From Changshengia sp963803165 (GTDB taxonomy: Bacteria > Chloroflexota > Dormibacteria > Aeolococcales > Aeolococcaceae): a stretch of DNA of 64,000 nucleotides. The position numbers were made by a program, and so were the translations under genes. A model generated the notes under the pieces. That model was not told the origin of the DNA. It was given only the letters and a program-made list of their open reading frames with translations, and searched no databases. The DNA lies in the NCBI GenBank assembly GCA_963803165.1, contig CAWDLK010000004.1, positions 62,001 to 126,000 on the forward strand. The letters are read 5' to 3'. This document shows positions 29,382 through 37,355 of the stretch, piece by piece (positions within the stretch are counted from its first letter, which is position 1; each line of letters opens with the position of its first letter).

Positions 29382-30700
29382 GGCACCCGATACGGAAGCG
29401 GGAAGCGGCCGCAGAGCTCCCGGCTCCGGCGGCGGATCTCGGCCCGCACCTCCTGGTCCTCGAAGCGGCTGAGCATGAGCTGGATCAGGGCGGCGATCTC
29501 GTCCATCTCGGGCTCGCGCATCCCTCGGGTGGTCACCGCCGGCGTCCCCAGGCGGACGCCGTTGGGGTTGTACGCGGTGCCGCCGTGACCGGGGAAGGCA
29601 TTGGCGTTGAGGGTGATGCCGACCTCGTCGAAGGCCGACTGGACCGCCCGGCCGCGCAGCCCGTAGGGGCGGAGGTCGATGACCATCAGGTGGTTGTCGG
29701 TGCCCCCCGTGGTCAGAACGCAGCCACGCCCGCGCAGACCGGCGGCGAGGGCGGCGGCGTTGGCGACGACCTGGGCGGCGTAGGCCCGGAACTCGGGCTG
29801 GGCGCACTGATGGAACATCACCGCCTTGGCGGCGATGGCGTGGAGCAGCGGGCCGCCCTGGATGCCGGGGCAGACCGACTTGTCGACCGCCTCGGCGTGC
29901 TCGGCCCGGCAGAGGATCACGCCGCCCCAGGGCCCGCGCAGGGTCTTGTGGGTGGTGAAGGTCACGAAGTCGGAATGGGGCACGGGGGAGGGGTGGACGC
30001 CGCCCGCCACGAGCCCGGCGAAGTGGGCCATGTCGACCATCAGCAGCGCGCCGACCGAGTCGGCGATCTCCCGGAAGGCGGCGAAGTCGAGGTGGCGCGG
30101 GTACGAGCTGTAGCCGGCGACGATCAGCTTGGGCCGCACCTCCTCGGCGCGGCGGCGGACCTCCTCCATCTCCAGCCGGCCGGTGGTCTCGGAGACGAAG
30201 TACGGCTCGAAGTGGTAGAGGCGGCCACTGAAGTTGACCGGGGAGCCGTGGGTGAGGTGGCCCCCCTGGTCGAGGGCCATGCCGAGCACCGTGTCCCCGG
30301 GCTGGAGGATCGAGGCGTAGACGGCCATGTTCGCCTGCGAGCCGGAGTGCGGCTGCACGTTGGCGTGCTCGGCACCGAAGAGCTCCCTCGCCCGGCTGCG
30401 GCAGAGGTCCTCGACCTGGTCGACCACCTGGCAGCCGCCGTAGTAGCGCTTGCCCGGCACGCCCTCCGCGTACTTGTTGTTGAGCCAGGAGCCGAGCGCC
30501 TCGAGGACGGCGACCGAGGCGAGGTTCTCGGAGGGGATGAGCTCGAGGGTCTCCTCCTGGCGCCGGAGCTCGTCGTCCATGAGGCCGGCGACGATCGGGT
30601 CCGTGGCACGGAGCCGCGGCTTGTCGGCGAAGGACCCGGGGGGCGTCTCCGGGGGGATGGTGGCGGTGGCGGCGGGCGTCGGGGCGATCTGCTCGGTCAC
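29378..30700 (-). CDS. glyA: Serine hydroxymethyltransferase
   Basis: PLP enzyme interconverting serine and glycine with transfer of one carbon to tetrahydrofolate. 440 residues. LIPSENLAS, NKYAEGVPGKRYYGGC, LMVDMAHFAGLVAGG, and the PLP lysine in FTTHKTLRGPWGG are all present. A 35-residue Pro/Thr/Ala-rich N-terminal extension precedes the conserved start. The GTG at 30700 follows GGGAGGC. It lies within the tsaC-to-wecA run and pairs metabolically with fhs. Confidence 0.96.
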   Translation of the reverse strand: MTEQIAPTPAATATIPPETPPGSFADKPRLRATDPIVAGLMDDELRRQEETLELIPSENLASVAVLEALGSWLNNKYAEGVPGKRYYGGCQVVDQVEDLCRSRARELFGAEHANVQPHSGSQANMAVYASILQPGDTVLGMALDQGGHLTHGSPVNFSGRLYHFEPYFVSETTGRLEMEEVRRRAEEVRPKLIVAGYSSYPRHLDFAAFREIADSVGALLMVDMAHFAGLVAGGVHPSPVPHSDFVTFTTHKTLRGPWGGVILCRAEHAEAVDKSVCPGIQGGPLLHAIAAKAVMFHQCAQPEFRAYAAQVVANAAALAAGLRGRGCVLTTGGTDNHLMVIDLRPYGLRGRAVQSAFDEVGITLNANAFPGHGGTAYNPNGVRLGTPAVTTRGMREPEMDEIAALIQLMLSRFEDQEVRAEIRRRSRELCGRFPLPYRVP

Positions 30701-30730
30701 GTCCGTGCCTCCCTCAAGCGTGCGGGGGTT

Positions 30731-31315
30731 TCAGCTTCCGACGTACGGGCGGAGAGCGATCCACGCGATCGGCCCCTCCCGCAGCACGCGCGGAGGCCTC
30801 GAAGACAGGTCGATGATAGTCGAGGCCATCCCGAGGCTGGGACCGCCGTCGACGGTGCCGGCGACCTCGGCGCCCAGCTCCGCCTCGGCCGCCGCCGCGC
30901 TGGTGGCGGGTGGGAGCCCGTGGTGGTTGGCGCTGGTCGACGCGACCGGTCCCGTCGCCGCCAGCAGCCGCCGGAGCAGCTCGTGACCCGGCACCCGCAC
31001 CATCAGGGTGGTGCCGAGGCGCGGGATGGCCAGCCGCCGGCCAGCCACCGGGCAGACCAGCGACAGCGGACCCGGCCAGAAGGCGGAGGCAAGCGAGCGC
31101 GCCACGCCGTCCAGCTCCACCAGGGCGGCGAGCTGGGAGACGTCGGCGGCCAGCAGGTTCAGCTCCAGCTGCGGCGGCCTCCCCTTGATGGCGTAGATGC
31201 GCTCCACCGCGACGGGATCGGAGGGATCACCGGCCAGGCCGTAGACGGTGTCGGTGGGCACCACCACCACCTGGCCCGCGCGGATGGCGGCGGCCGCCGC
31301 CTCGATGCCGATCAC
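30731..31315 (-). CDS. tsaC: Threonylcarbamoyl-AMP synthase (TsaC/YrdC family)
   Basis: Makes threonylcarbamoyl-AMP for the t6A37 tRNA modification. 194 residues, the single YrdC domain without the Sua5 C-terminal domain. Conserved blocks: VVVPTDTVYGLAGD, IYAIKGRPP, FWPGPLSLV, VRVPGH and STSANHHGLP. The GTG at 31315 overlaps the prmC stop (GTGA), excluding the long upstream in-frame extension. Confidence 0.92.
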   Translation of the reverse strand: MIGIEAAAAAIRAGQVVVVPTDTVYGLAGDPSDPVAVERIYAIKGRPPQLELNLLAADVSQLAALVELDGVARSLASAFWPGPLSLVCPVAGRRLAIPRLGTTLMVRVPGHELLRRLLAATGPVASTSANHHGLPPATSAAAAEAELGAEVAGTVDGGPSLGMASTIIDLSSRPPRVLREGPIAWIALRPYVGS

Positions 31316-32199
31316 GGCAGCTCCGGCCGGACCTCGACCACCCGCGGCCGGCCCGCCAGGTCGGCGACGACGTCGATCGCGGCCTCCGGCCAGAGCTCCC
31401 GAGCCAGTCCGGCGACGGCCGCCTCCCGCCGGCTGTCCACCTCCAGCCCGATCCACCACACCCGGGGTGCGCACTCGGCCACCGCCGGCAGCAGGGCGCG
31501 ATAGGCGTCCAGACCGTCGGCTCCGCCGTCGAGCGCCAGCCGCGGCTCGAAGCCGACCTCGCGGGGCAGCTCCTCCATCTCGGCCGAGGTCACGTAGGGG
31601 GGATTGCTCACCACCAGGTCGAGGTCGGCCGGCAGCCCGTCCGCCCAGCCCCCCTCCACGAGCCGGACCCGGCCGGCGACGCCGAGAGCCTCGGCGTTCC
31701 CGGCCGCCACCTCGAGCGCCTCGGCGCTCAGGTCCGAGGCGGTGACCCGCGCCCCGGGCAGCTCGGCGGCGAGGGTGCAGGCGAGGCAGCCACTCCCGGT
31801 GCCGAGGTCGGCGATGCTGAGCTCCCCGGCCCGCCCGCGGGCCGCGCGCAGCGCCCGCTCCACCAGGGTCTCGGTCTCCGGACGGGGGACGAGCACCGCG
31901 GGCGTGACCCGGAAGCTGCGGCCGTAGAACTCCCGCCGGCCGATGAGATGGGCGACCGGCTCCCCCCTCCCCCGCCGCCGCAGCAGCCCGCGGATCCCGG
32001 CCAGCTCGGCGTCCTGGAGCGGGCGATCGTATTGAAGGTAGACGTCGAGCCGGCGCATGCCCAGCACATGCGCGATCAGCAGCTCGGCGTCGAGGCGCGC
32101 CGAGTCGCTCCCGTGCTCGGCGAGGTACACCGTGGAGAGGCGGACGACGTCGAGCACCGCACGGGTGCCGGCCGGGTCACCGGGGTTGGTCGAGACCAC
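31312..32199 (-). CDS. prmC: Release factor glutamine N5-methyltransferase
   Basis: S-adenosylmethionine-dependent methyltransferase that methylates the GGQ glutamine of release factors, including PrfA encoded nearby. 295 residues from the GTG at 32199. The N-terminal helical domain is followed by the Rossmann domain with ADLGTGSGCLA and the catalytic SNPPYV. The start at 32199 is preferred because TACAGT lies 6 bases upstream (32206-32211), matching the leaderless pattern; a GTG 12 codons earlier is possible. In related genomes prmC directly follows prfA; here a reductase and a transporter intervene. Confidence 0.9.
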   Translation of the reverse strand: MVSTNPGDPAGTRAVLDVVRLSTVYLAEHGSDSARLDAELLIAHVLGMRRLDVYLQYDRPLQDAELAGIRGLLRRRGRGEPVAHLIGRREFYGRSFRVTPAVLVPRPETETLVERALRAARGRAGELSIADLGTGSGCLACTLAAELPGARVTASDLSAEALEVAAGNAEALGVAGRVRLVEGGWADGLPADLDLVVSNPPYVTSAEMEELPREVGFEPRLALDGGADGLDAYRALLPAVAECAPRVWWIGLEVDSRREAAVAGLARELWPEAAIDVVADLAGRPRVVEVRPELP

Positions 32200-32205
32200 C
32201 CGAGG

Positions 32206-32211
32206 ACTGTA
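32206..32211 (-). promoter_or_regulatory. Candidate -10 element for prmC
   Basis: TACAGT on the minus strand, 6 bases before the GTG start of prmC; no ribosome-binding site is present. Confidence 0.35.
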
Positions 32212-32280
32212 GAGGGACGGCGGGGCCCGGAGCACGCCGCCGCGACGGCGCCGCGCTCACCCTTCGCCGCAACCGCGCCG

Positions 32281-32286
32281 TAGAGT
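32281..32286 (+). promoter_or_regulatory. Candidate -10 element for the MFS transporter gene
   Basis: TAGAGT, 7 bases before the ATG at 32294, without a ribosome-binding site; same hexamer and similar spacing as at the thiL-like gene start. Confidence 0.38.
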
Positions 32287-32293
32287 CGCTCGA

Positions 32294-33679
32294 ATGTCCA
32301 GCCTCGACGTCGCGGTCGCGCCCCGGCGCGGGGCGGCGTGGGACCGGGTCGGTCTGGGGCGGCTCACCCTGCTCAGCGTCTACTGGGTGGCGATCGGGTG
32401 GCTCTGGAACGCGCTGGGTGCTCAGGTGCTCCCGCCGATCATCACCCGGATGGTCGGCCAGGCCCACCAGGGGACGGCGCTCTCGGCCCTGGAGGGGTTC
32501 GGCACCCTGGTCGCGGTGGTCTGGCAGCCGATGGTGGGAGCGGTCTCCGACCGCACCCGGCTGCGCTGGGGGCGGCGCCGCCCCTTCATCGCCGGAGGCG
32601 CGCTGGGCTCCTCGCTCTTCCTGGTGATCATGGCCTTCGTCGGCACCTTCTACTGGCTGCTGATCGTCTACTTCCTGCTCCAGGTCGCCTCCAACACGGC
32701 GCAGGCACCCTACCAGGGACTGGGGCCGGACGTCGTCCCCGAGGAGGATTACGGCAAGTTCGGAGCCTTCTACGGCATGGGCAACCTGGTGGGCACGCTG
32801 ATCGGCTTCGTCGTCACCGGCATCTTCACCGCCAGCGGGCGATACGACCTCGCCCTCTACGCGATGGCCGCGATGCTGCTGGTGAGCATGGTGCTCACCG
32901 TCACCATGGTGCCGGACCGCGGCCGCCCGGACGGAGACCTGCAGCGCGGCGTGGGCGCGATCACCGTCGGCACCTTCCGGATCAGCCCCCGCCGCCACGG
33001 CGACTTCCTCTGGCTGATGGGGTCGCGGCTGCTCATCCTCATGGGCGTCGTCGGCCTCGAGACCTACGCCCAGTTCTTCTTCAAGGACGTCTTCTACCCG
33101 CACAACACCGACCAGGCCAACGCCGCCACCACCTACCTGCTCGCCGTCATCGTGGTCCTGTCGGTGCTGATCTGCTATCCGGCCGCGCGCCTCTCCGACC
33201 GCTGGGGGCGCAAGTCGATGGTCGTGGTCTGCGCCGTCCTCGGCGCGCTGGGTGCCCTCGGCCTGGTCTTCTCCCACTACGCGCTGCTGCCCGGTTTCAT
33301 GACGGCACCGGTCGCCTCGCTGCTCGGGATCCCCCGCGGGCTGGCCCAGGTGCTCTGGTTCGGGGTGCCCATCGGCGTGGGCATCGGCGCCTTCCTCACC
33401 GTCGACTGGGCCTTCATGATCGACCTGATCCCGCCCGCCGAGACGGGGCGCTTCCTCGGCTTCTCCAACATCGCCACCGCGGGTGCGGGGATCATCGCCC
33501 GCTTCATCGCCGGGCCGGTGCTCGACCACTTCAACGCCGGCGCCCACATCCTCGGCGAGCTGGGCGGCTACCCGGTGGTGTTCGGGATGTTCGTCGTCTA
33601 CTTCGCGGCCGGGACGCTGCTGGTGCTGCCGGTGCACGAGCCGCGACGGCGGGCGCTGAGGGCTCCCACGCCACCGTAA
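32294..33679 (+). CDS. MFS transporter, sugar/cation symporter type
   Basis: A 461-residue permease with 12 predicted helices. The loop 2-3 motif SDRTRLRWGRRRPFI resembles that of SLC45/sucrose-proton symporters, and LSDRWGRKSM is the repeat of the MFS signature in the second half. The acidic helix region VDWAFMIDLIP fits a proton-coupled solute carrier. The substrate is likely a sugar or glycoside, by family only. It is divergent from prmC and convergent with the aldo/keto reductase gene. Confidence 0.82.
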   Translation: MSSLDVAVAPRRGAAWDRVGLGRLTLLSVYWVAIGWLWNALGAQVLPPIITRMVGQAHQGTALSALEGFGTLVAVVWQPMVGAVSDRTRLRWGRRRPFIAGGALGSSLFLVIMAFVGTFYWLLIVYFLLQVASNTAQAPYQGLGPDVVPEEDYGKFGAFYGMGNLVGTLIGFVVTGIFTASGRYDLALYAMAAMLLVSMVLTVTMVPDRGRPDGDLQRGVGAITVGTFRISPRRHGDFLWLMGSRLLILMGVVGLETYAQFFFKDVFYPHNTDQANAATTYLLAVIVVLSVLICYPAARLSDRWGRKSMVVVCAVLGALGALGLVFSHYALLPGFMTAPVASLLGIPRGLAQVLWFGVPIGVGIGAFLTVDWAFMIDLIPPAETGRFLGFSNIATAGAGIIARFIAGPVLDHFNAGAHILGELGGYPVVFGMFVVYFAAGTLLVLPVHEPRRRALRAPTPP

Positions 33680-33711
33680 GCGCGCGCGCCGGCGCCGGGG
33701 TGGCCGCCCGG

Positions 33712-34695
33712 CTACCAGCGCTGGTGGACCTGCGGCGCGATCCGCTCCCGGTACAGCTCGGCCAGCTTCCCCATCACCTCCGGCTCGAGCGCGGGGAGGT
33801 CCGAGGCGCGCGCGTTGGCGATCGCCTGCTCGTCGGTCCTGGCCCCCGGGATGACGGTGCTGACCGCCGCGTCCATGAGCACCCAGCGCAGCGCCCAGGC
33901 GGCCATCGACTCGCCGGTGGGGAGGATGCCGCGGATCCGCGCCACCGCCGCCAGCCCCGTCTCGTAGTCGACCCCGGAGAAGGTCTCGCCCACGTCGAAG
34001 GCCTCGCCGCGGCGGTTGAAGCTGCGGTGATCGTTGGCCTCGAAGGCGGTCTCCCGGCGCAGCTTCCCGGTGAGGAGGCCGGATGCCAGCGGGACCCGGG
34101 CGAGGATGCCGACCTGGCGGTCCCGGGCCCGGGGGAAGAGGAGCTCCGCGGGACGCAGGCGGAAGATGTTGTAGATGATCTGGACGGTCGCCACCCCCGG
34201 GTACTCGATGGCCTTGAGCCCCTCCTCGACCCGCTCGACGCTCACCCCGTAGTGGGCAAGCACCCCGTCGGACCTGAGCTCGTCGAGGTACTCGAAGATG
34301 GCCGGCCGGTAGTAGCTGTCGGTCGGCAGGCAGTGGAGCTGGACCAGGTCCAGGGTGGGCACCCCCAGGTTCTCCCGGCAGCGCTCGGCCCAGTCCCTGA
34401 AGTTCTGGCGCGTGTACTGGGTCATGTCGAGCGGGACGCGCCGCCCCACCTTGGTGGCGACGATCAGGTGCTCGCCGGTCCGCTCGCGGAGGAAGCGGCC
34501 GATCAGCCGCTCGCTGCGTCCATCGCCGTAGACGTCCGCGGTGTCGAAGAGGTTGACGCCGGAGTCGGCGGCGGCGTGGAGGGCACACAGGCTGACCGCG
34601 TCGTCGACGCTGCCCCAATCGCCGCCGATGGCCCACGACCCGAATCCGATCTCACTGACCGCCAATCCGGTGCTGCCGAGCTGCCGGTAACGCAC
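33712..34695 (-). CDS. Aldo/keto reductase
   Basis: NADPH-dependent oxidoreductase (327 residues) with the (beta/alpha)8 signature set: GSWAIGG near the N-terminus, NLFDTADVYGDGRSE (catalytic Asp and Tyr), LIVATKVG (Lys), VQLHCLP (His), and the C-terminal cofactor loop VIPGARTDEQAIANA. Its physiological carbonyl substrate is unknown. The GTG start follows GGGGAGGT at good spacing. It interrupts the usual prfA-prmC adjacency, together with the transporter. Confidence 0.92.
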   Translation of the reverse strand: MRYRQLGSTGLAVSEIGFGSWAIGGDWGSVDDAVSLCALHAAADSGVNLFDTADVYGDGRSERLIGRFLRERTGEHLIVATKVGRRVPLDMTQYTRQNFRDWAERCRENLGVPTLDLVQLHCLPTDSYYRPAIFEYLDELRSDGVLAHYGVSVERVEEGLKAIEYPGVATVQIIYNIFRLRPAELLFPRARDRQVGILARVPLASGLLTGKLRRETAFEANDHRSFNRRGEAFDVGETFSGVDYETGLAAVARIRGILPTGESMAAWALRWVLMDAAVSTVIPGARTDEQAIANARASDLPALEPEVMGKLAELYRERIAPQVHQRW

Positions 34696-34744
34696 CTCAC
34701 ACCTCCCCGCCCTGGCTCAGGGCGTCTCCACTCCGCCTCCGGCC

Positions 34745-35833
34745 TCAGCCCGACACCCCGTCGGGCTCCAGCAGGCGGCGCGTCTCGTCCTCCTGCATCA
34801 GCGGCTCCACCAGCATGTCCAGCTCGCCGTCCATGATCCGGGGAAGCTGGAAGAGGGTCAGGTCGATGCGGTGGTCGGTGACCCGCGACTCCGAGAAGTT
34901 GTAGGTGCGGATCTTCTCGCTGCGGTCGCCGCTGCCCACCATGGAGCGACGGGTGGCCCGCAGCTCCGCATCGCGCTCCGCCTGGGCGATGTTGTAGAGC
35001 CGGGCCCGAAGCTCGCGGAGCGCCTTGGCCCGGTTCTTGATCTGCGACTTCTCGTCCTGGCAGGTGACCACCAGCCCGCTGGGAAGGTGGGTGATCCGGA
35101 CCGCCGAGTAAGTGGTGTTGACGCTCTGACCGCCGTGACCGGTGCTCATGTAGACGTCGACCTTGAGGTCGTTCTCGTCAATGGTGACCTCAACTTCGTC
35201 GGCCTCGGGGAGCACGACCACCTTCGCCGCCGAGGTGTGGATCCGCCCCTTGGCCTCGGTCTCGGGCACCCGCTGGACCCGGTGCACCCCGGACTCGAAC
35301 TTGAGCCGCGAGTAGGCGCCGTGACCGTGGACCTCGATGACCACCGACTTGAACCCGCGCACCCCCGAGGGGCTCTGGCTGATCAGCTCCACCGACCAGC
35401 GGCGCCGCTCCGCGTAGCGGCTGTACATCCGGAGCAGGTCGGCCGCGAACAGTCCCGCCTCGTCGCCACCGGTGCCGGCGGTGATCTCGACGATGACGTC
35501 GCGGTCGTCGTTGGGGTCCCGGGGCAGGAGAAGGCTCCGGAGCTCGGCGCCGGCGGCCTCGGCGGCCTGACGCTGGGCCCGCTCCTCCTGCTCGAAGAGG
35601 CCGGCCATCTCCGGGTCCGGCTCGCCGCGCGCCTCCGCGGCGGAGGCGGTCGCGGCGTCCGTCGCGGCGCGCCAGCGGCGCGAGACCTCGACCACCTGGC
35701 TCAGCCGGGCGCGCTCCTGCGAGATCCGCTGGACACGCTGCTGGTCGGAGTAGATCTCGGGGTCGGAGAGCTCGGTCTCCAGCTCCTCGTAGCGCTCCTC
35801 GATGGCGGCGACGCGCTCCTCCAGGCTGGCCAT
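34745..35833 (-). CDS. prfA: Peptide chain release factor 1
   Basis: Terminates translation at UAA and UAG. 362 residues. Carries the GGQ motif in GHGGQSVNTTYSAVRITH, the codon-recognition PxT as PET in RVPETEAKGRIHTSAA, and the downstream CQDEKSQIKNRAKALRELRARLY. The GGQ glutamine would be methylated by PrmC. It lies 49 bases downstream of the DUF1385 gene, in the family's frequent rpmE-DUF1385-prfA order. The position before the ATG has CACAAT rather than TANNNT. Confidence 0.96.
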   Translation of the reverse strand: MASLEERVAAIEERYEELETELSDPEIYSDQQRVQRISQERARLSQVVEVSRRWRAATDAATASAAEARGEPDPEMAGLFEQEERAQRQAAEAAGAELRSLLLPRDPNDDRDVIVEITAGTGGDEAGLFAADLLRMYSRYAERRRWSVELISQSPSGVRGFKSVVIEVHGHGAYSRLKFESGVHRVQRVPETEAKGRIHTSAAKVVVLPEADEVEVTIDENDLKVDVYMSTGHGGQSVNTTYSAVRITHLPSGLVVTCQDEKSQIKNRAKALRELRARLYNIAQAERDAELRATRRSMVGSGDRSEKIRTYNFSESRVTDHRIDLTLFQLPRIMDGELDMLVEPLMQEDETRRLLEPDGVSG

Positions 35834-35882
35834 GGCCCAGCGATTGTGGCCCAGGCCGGTCCCCTCGCGAGGCCGGCCGGTC

Positions 35883-36848
35883 TCAGGGGACGGTCGCCCA
35901 GGCCTCGCCCGGCGCGTCGGCGCCGGCGGCGCGGGCGGCGCCCAGGGCGGCGATCGAGACCTCGATCTGGGCGTCGTCCGGCTCCCGGGTGGTGAGCAGC
36001 TGGGCGGCGAGCACCGGCCCCAGGGCGATCCGCCCGAATCGCGTGTGGCGGATGCGGGCCAGGCCGCGGATGGCCTCGTAGGCGACCCCGGCGACGAGCG
36101 GGATGAGGGCGATCTGGCAGGCGACGCGCAGCGGCCAGTAGAGCCAGCCGAGGGGGATGAAGACGATGACGCTGACCAGGGCCACCACCACGAGGAACCC
36201 GGTCCCGCAGCGGGGGTGGAGCCGGCTGGCCAGGCGCACGTTGCCGACCTCGACGGGCGCGCCGGACTCCAGGCAGTTGATCGCCTTGTGCTCGGCGCCG
36301 TGGTATTCGAAGACGCGCCGGACGCTCTTCGAGGTGCCGACCAGGAGGAGATAGCCGACCAGTATCACGGCGCGAGCCGCCCCCTCGATGAGCACCGAGC
36401 CCACCGACTGCGGCGCACCGCGATGGATCAGCGACGACGCCAGCAGGGGCAGGCCGATGAAGAGGCCGAGGCCGAAGACGAGCGAGACGCCGATGGTCAC
36501 CCGCATGGCACCGGGCGTCAGCTCCGCGTCCTCGCCCAGCTGGACGTTGGCCGACCACTGGAGCGCCCGCATCCCGAGGGCGAGCATCTCCCAGAGCGAG
36601 GCCGCGCCGCGGAAGAGGGGGAGCGACCAGGGGCGGCCGGTGTAGACGCGGGAGCGGAGGCGCTCGGAGAGGACGGTGATGCTGCCGTCAGGCCGGCGCG
36701 CGGCCACCGCGTAGTGGCGGGGCCCCCGCATCAGGACGCCCTCGATGACCGCCTGCCCGCCGTAGAAGAAGGTGGCCGGGGGCGCTGCCGCGGCGTTGAG
36801 GGCCGCGGTCAGGAGGATGTCCGCCAGGGAGGGACGGCGCGGCTTCAC
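35883..36848 (-). CDS. DUF1385 family membrane protein
   Basis: Conserved membrane protein of unknown function (321 residues from GTG 36848). Typical features: YGGQAVIEGVLMRGP near the N-terminus, FEYHGAEHKAINCLE, and RLHPRCGTGFL, with four or five hydrophobic helices in the middle and C-terminal parts. Family genes often lie beside rpmE and prfA, as here. The start could also be the ATG at 36857; TACGAT (36856-36861) overlaps that ATG and sits 7 bases before the GTG, favouring the GTG as a leaderless start. Confidence 0.87.
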   Translation of the reverse strand: MKPRRPSLADILLTAALNAAAAPPATFFYGGQAVIEGVLMRGPRHYAVAARRPDGSITVLSERLRSRVYTGRPWSLPLFRGAASLWEMLALGMRALQWSANVQLGEDAELTPGAMRVTIGVSLVFGLGLFIGLPLLASSLIHRGAPQSVGSVLIEGAARAVILVGYLLLVGTSKSVRRVFEYHGAEHKAINCLESGAPVEVGNVRLASRLHPRCGTGFLVVVALVSVIVFIPLGWLYWPLRVACQIALIPLVAGVAYEAIRGLARIRHTRFGRIALGPVLAAQLLTTREPDDAQIEVSIAALGAARAAGADAPGEAWATVP

Positions 36849-36914
36849 GCCGACCATCGTACTCGGCGATCGGAGCGGGCGCCCCAATCCGCGCCGCACC
36901 CCGCGGCCGCGGGG

Positions 36915-37130
36915 CTAGCGGGCTGCGGTGCGGGCGGCGGCCCGGCGCCGGAAGCGCTCGACCTGGCCGCCGGTGTCCACGATCCGCTGGGTCCCGGTGA
37001 AGAACGGGTGGCAGACCGAGCAGACCTCGGTCTTGAGCTCCCGGAGCGTCGAGCCGGTCTGGAAGGTGTTGCCGCAGACACAGGTCACCACGGCGTCGGT
37101 GTGGAACTCGGGATGCAGGGTGGCTTTCAT
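36915..37130 (-). CDS. rpmE: 50S ribosomal protein L31, zinc-binding type
   Basis: 71 residues starting MKATLHPEFHTDAVVTCVCGN. The four zinc ligands are present (C-x-C near residues 17-19 and CSVC near 38-41), followed by the conserved HPFFTGTQRIVDTGGQVERF. An Arg/Ala tail extends beyond the E. coli length. A TATCCT hexamer at 37165-37170 (minus strand) about 35 bases upstream is a possible -10. Confidence 0.95.
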   Translation of the reverse strand: MKATLHPEFHTDAVVTCVCGNTFQTGSTLRELKTEVCSVCHPFFTGTQRIVDTGGQVERFRRRAAARTAAR

Positions 37131-37222
37131 GGGCAGGCTCGTGCTCAGCGGGGGGAACGCACCGAGGATACCACGGGGACCGGGAATCGAAGCGGGGCGG
37201 GCGGGTGCGCGCTGAGCGCAGG

Positions 37223-37260
37223 CTTGGCGGAGGCGCGGATTGCAGCCGCGCCGAGCCAAG
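37223..37260 (-). terminator. Stem-loop between the radical SAM gene and rpmE (proximal)
   Basis: Interrupted stem: CTTGGC (37223-37228) pairs with GCCAAG (37255-37260) and GGCGCGG (37232-37238) with CCGCGCC (37246-37252) around a 7-base loop. It lies between two minus-strand genes, 100 bases past the radical SAM stop. No T tract; it could be a terminator or an RNA structure ahead of rpmE. Confidence 0.4.
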
Positions 37261-37264
37261 GGTG

Positions 37265-37288
37265 CCGAGCGCCAGTCAGGGCGCTCGG
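37265..37288 (-). terminator. Stem-loop between the radical SAM gene and rpmE (distal)
   Basis: Perfect 9-bp arms CCGAGCGCC / GGCGCTCGG with a 6-base loop, immediately beside the other hairpin. The most stable hairpin I noticed in the window's intergenic DNA; probable end of the radical SAM transcript. Confidence 0.45.
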
Positions 37289-37326
37289 ACGCCCGGGCCG
37301 GAGCGAAACACCACCCGCCCGGCCCG

Positions 37327-37337
37327 CCCCCCCCCCC
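37327..37337. repeat. Run of eleven C
   Basis: Homopolymer of 11 C in the gap after the radical SAM gene, prone to slippage and to length errors in sequencing. Confidence 0.7.
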
Positions 37338-37355
37338 GCGCCCGCCCGGCAGCGG

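Noticed and set aside
20911..32199. Novel energy-coupling system in the atp region
   Set aside because: Gene order and residues are those of an ordinary proton-type F1Fo ATP synthase.
33680..33711. Alternating GC stretch between the MFS and reductase genes as a Z-DNA or regulatory element
   Set aside because: Thirty bases of GC-rich sequence between convergent stops; nothing distinguishes it from background.
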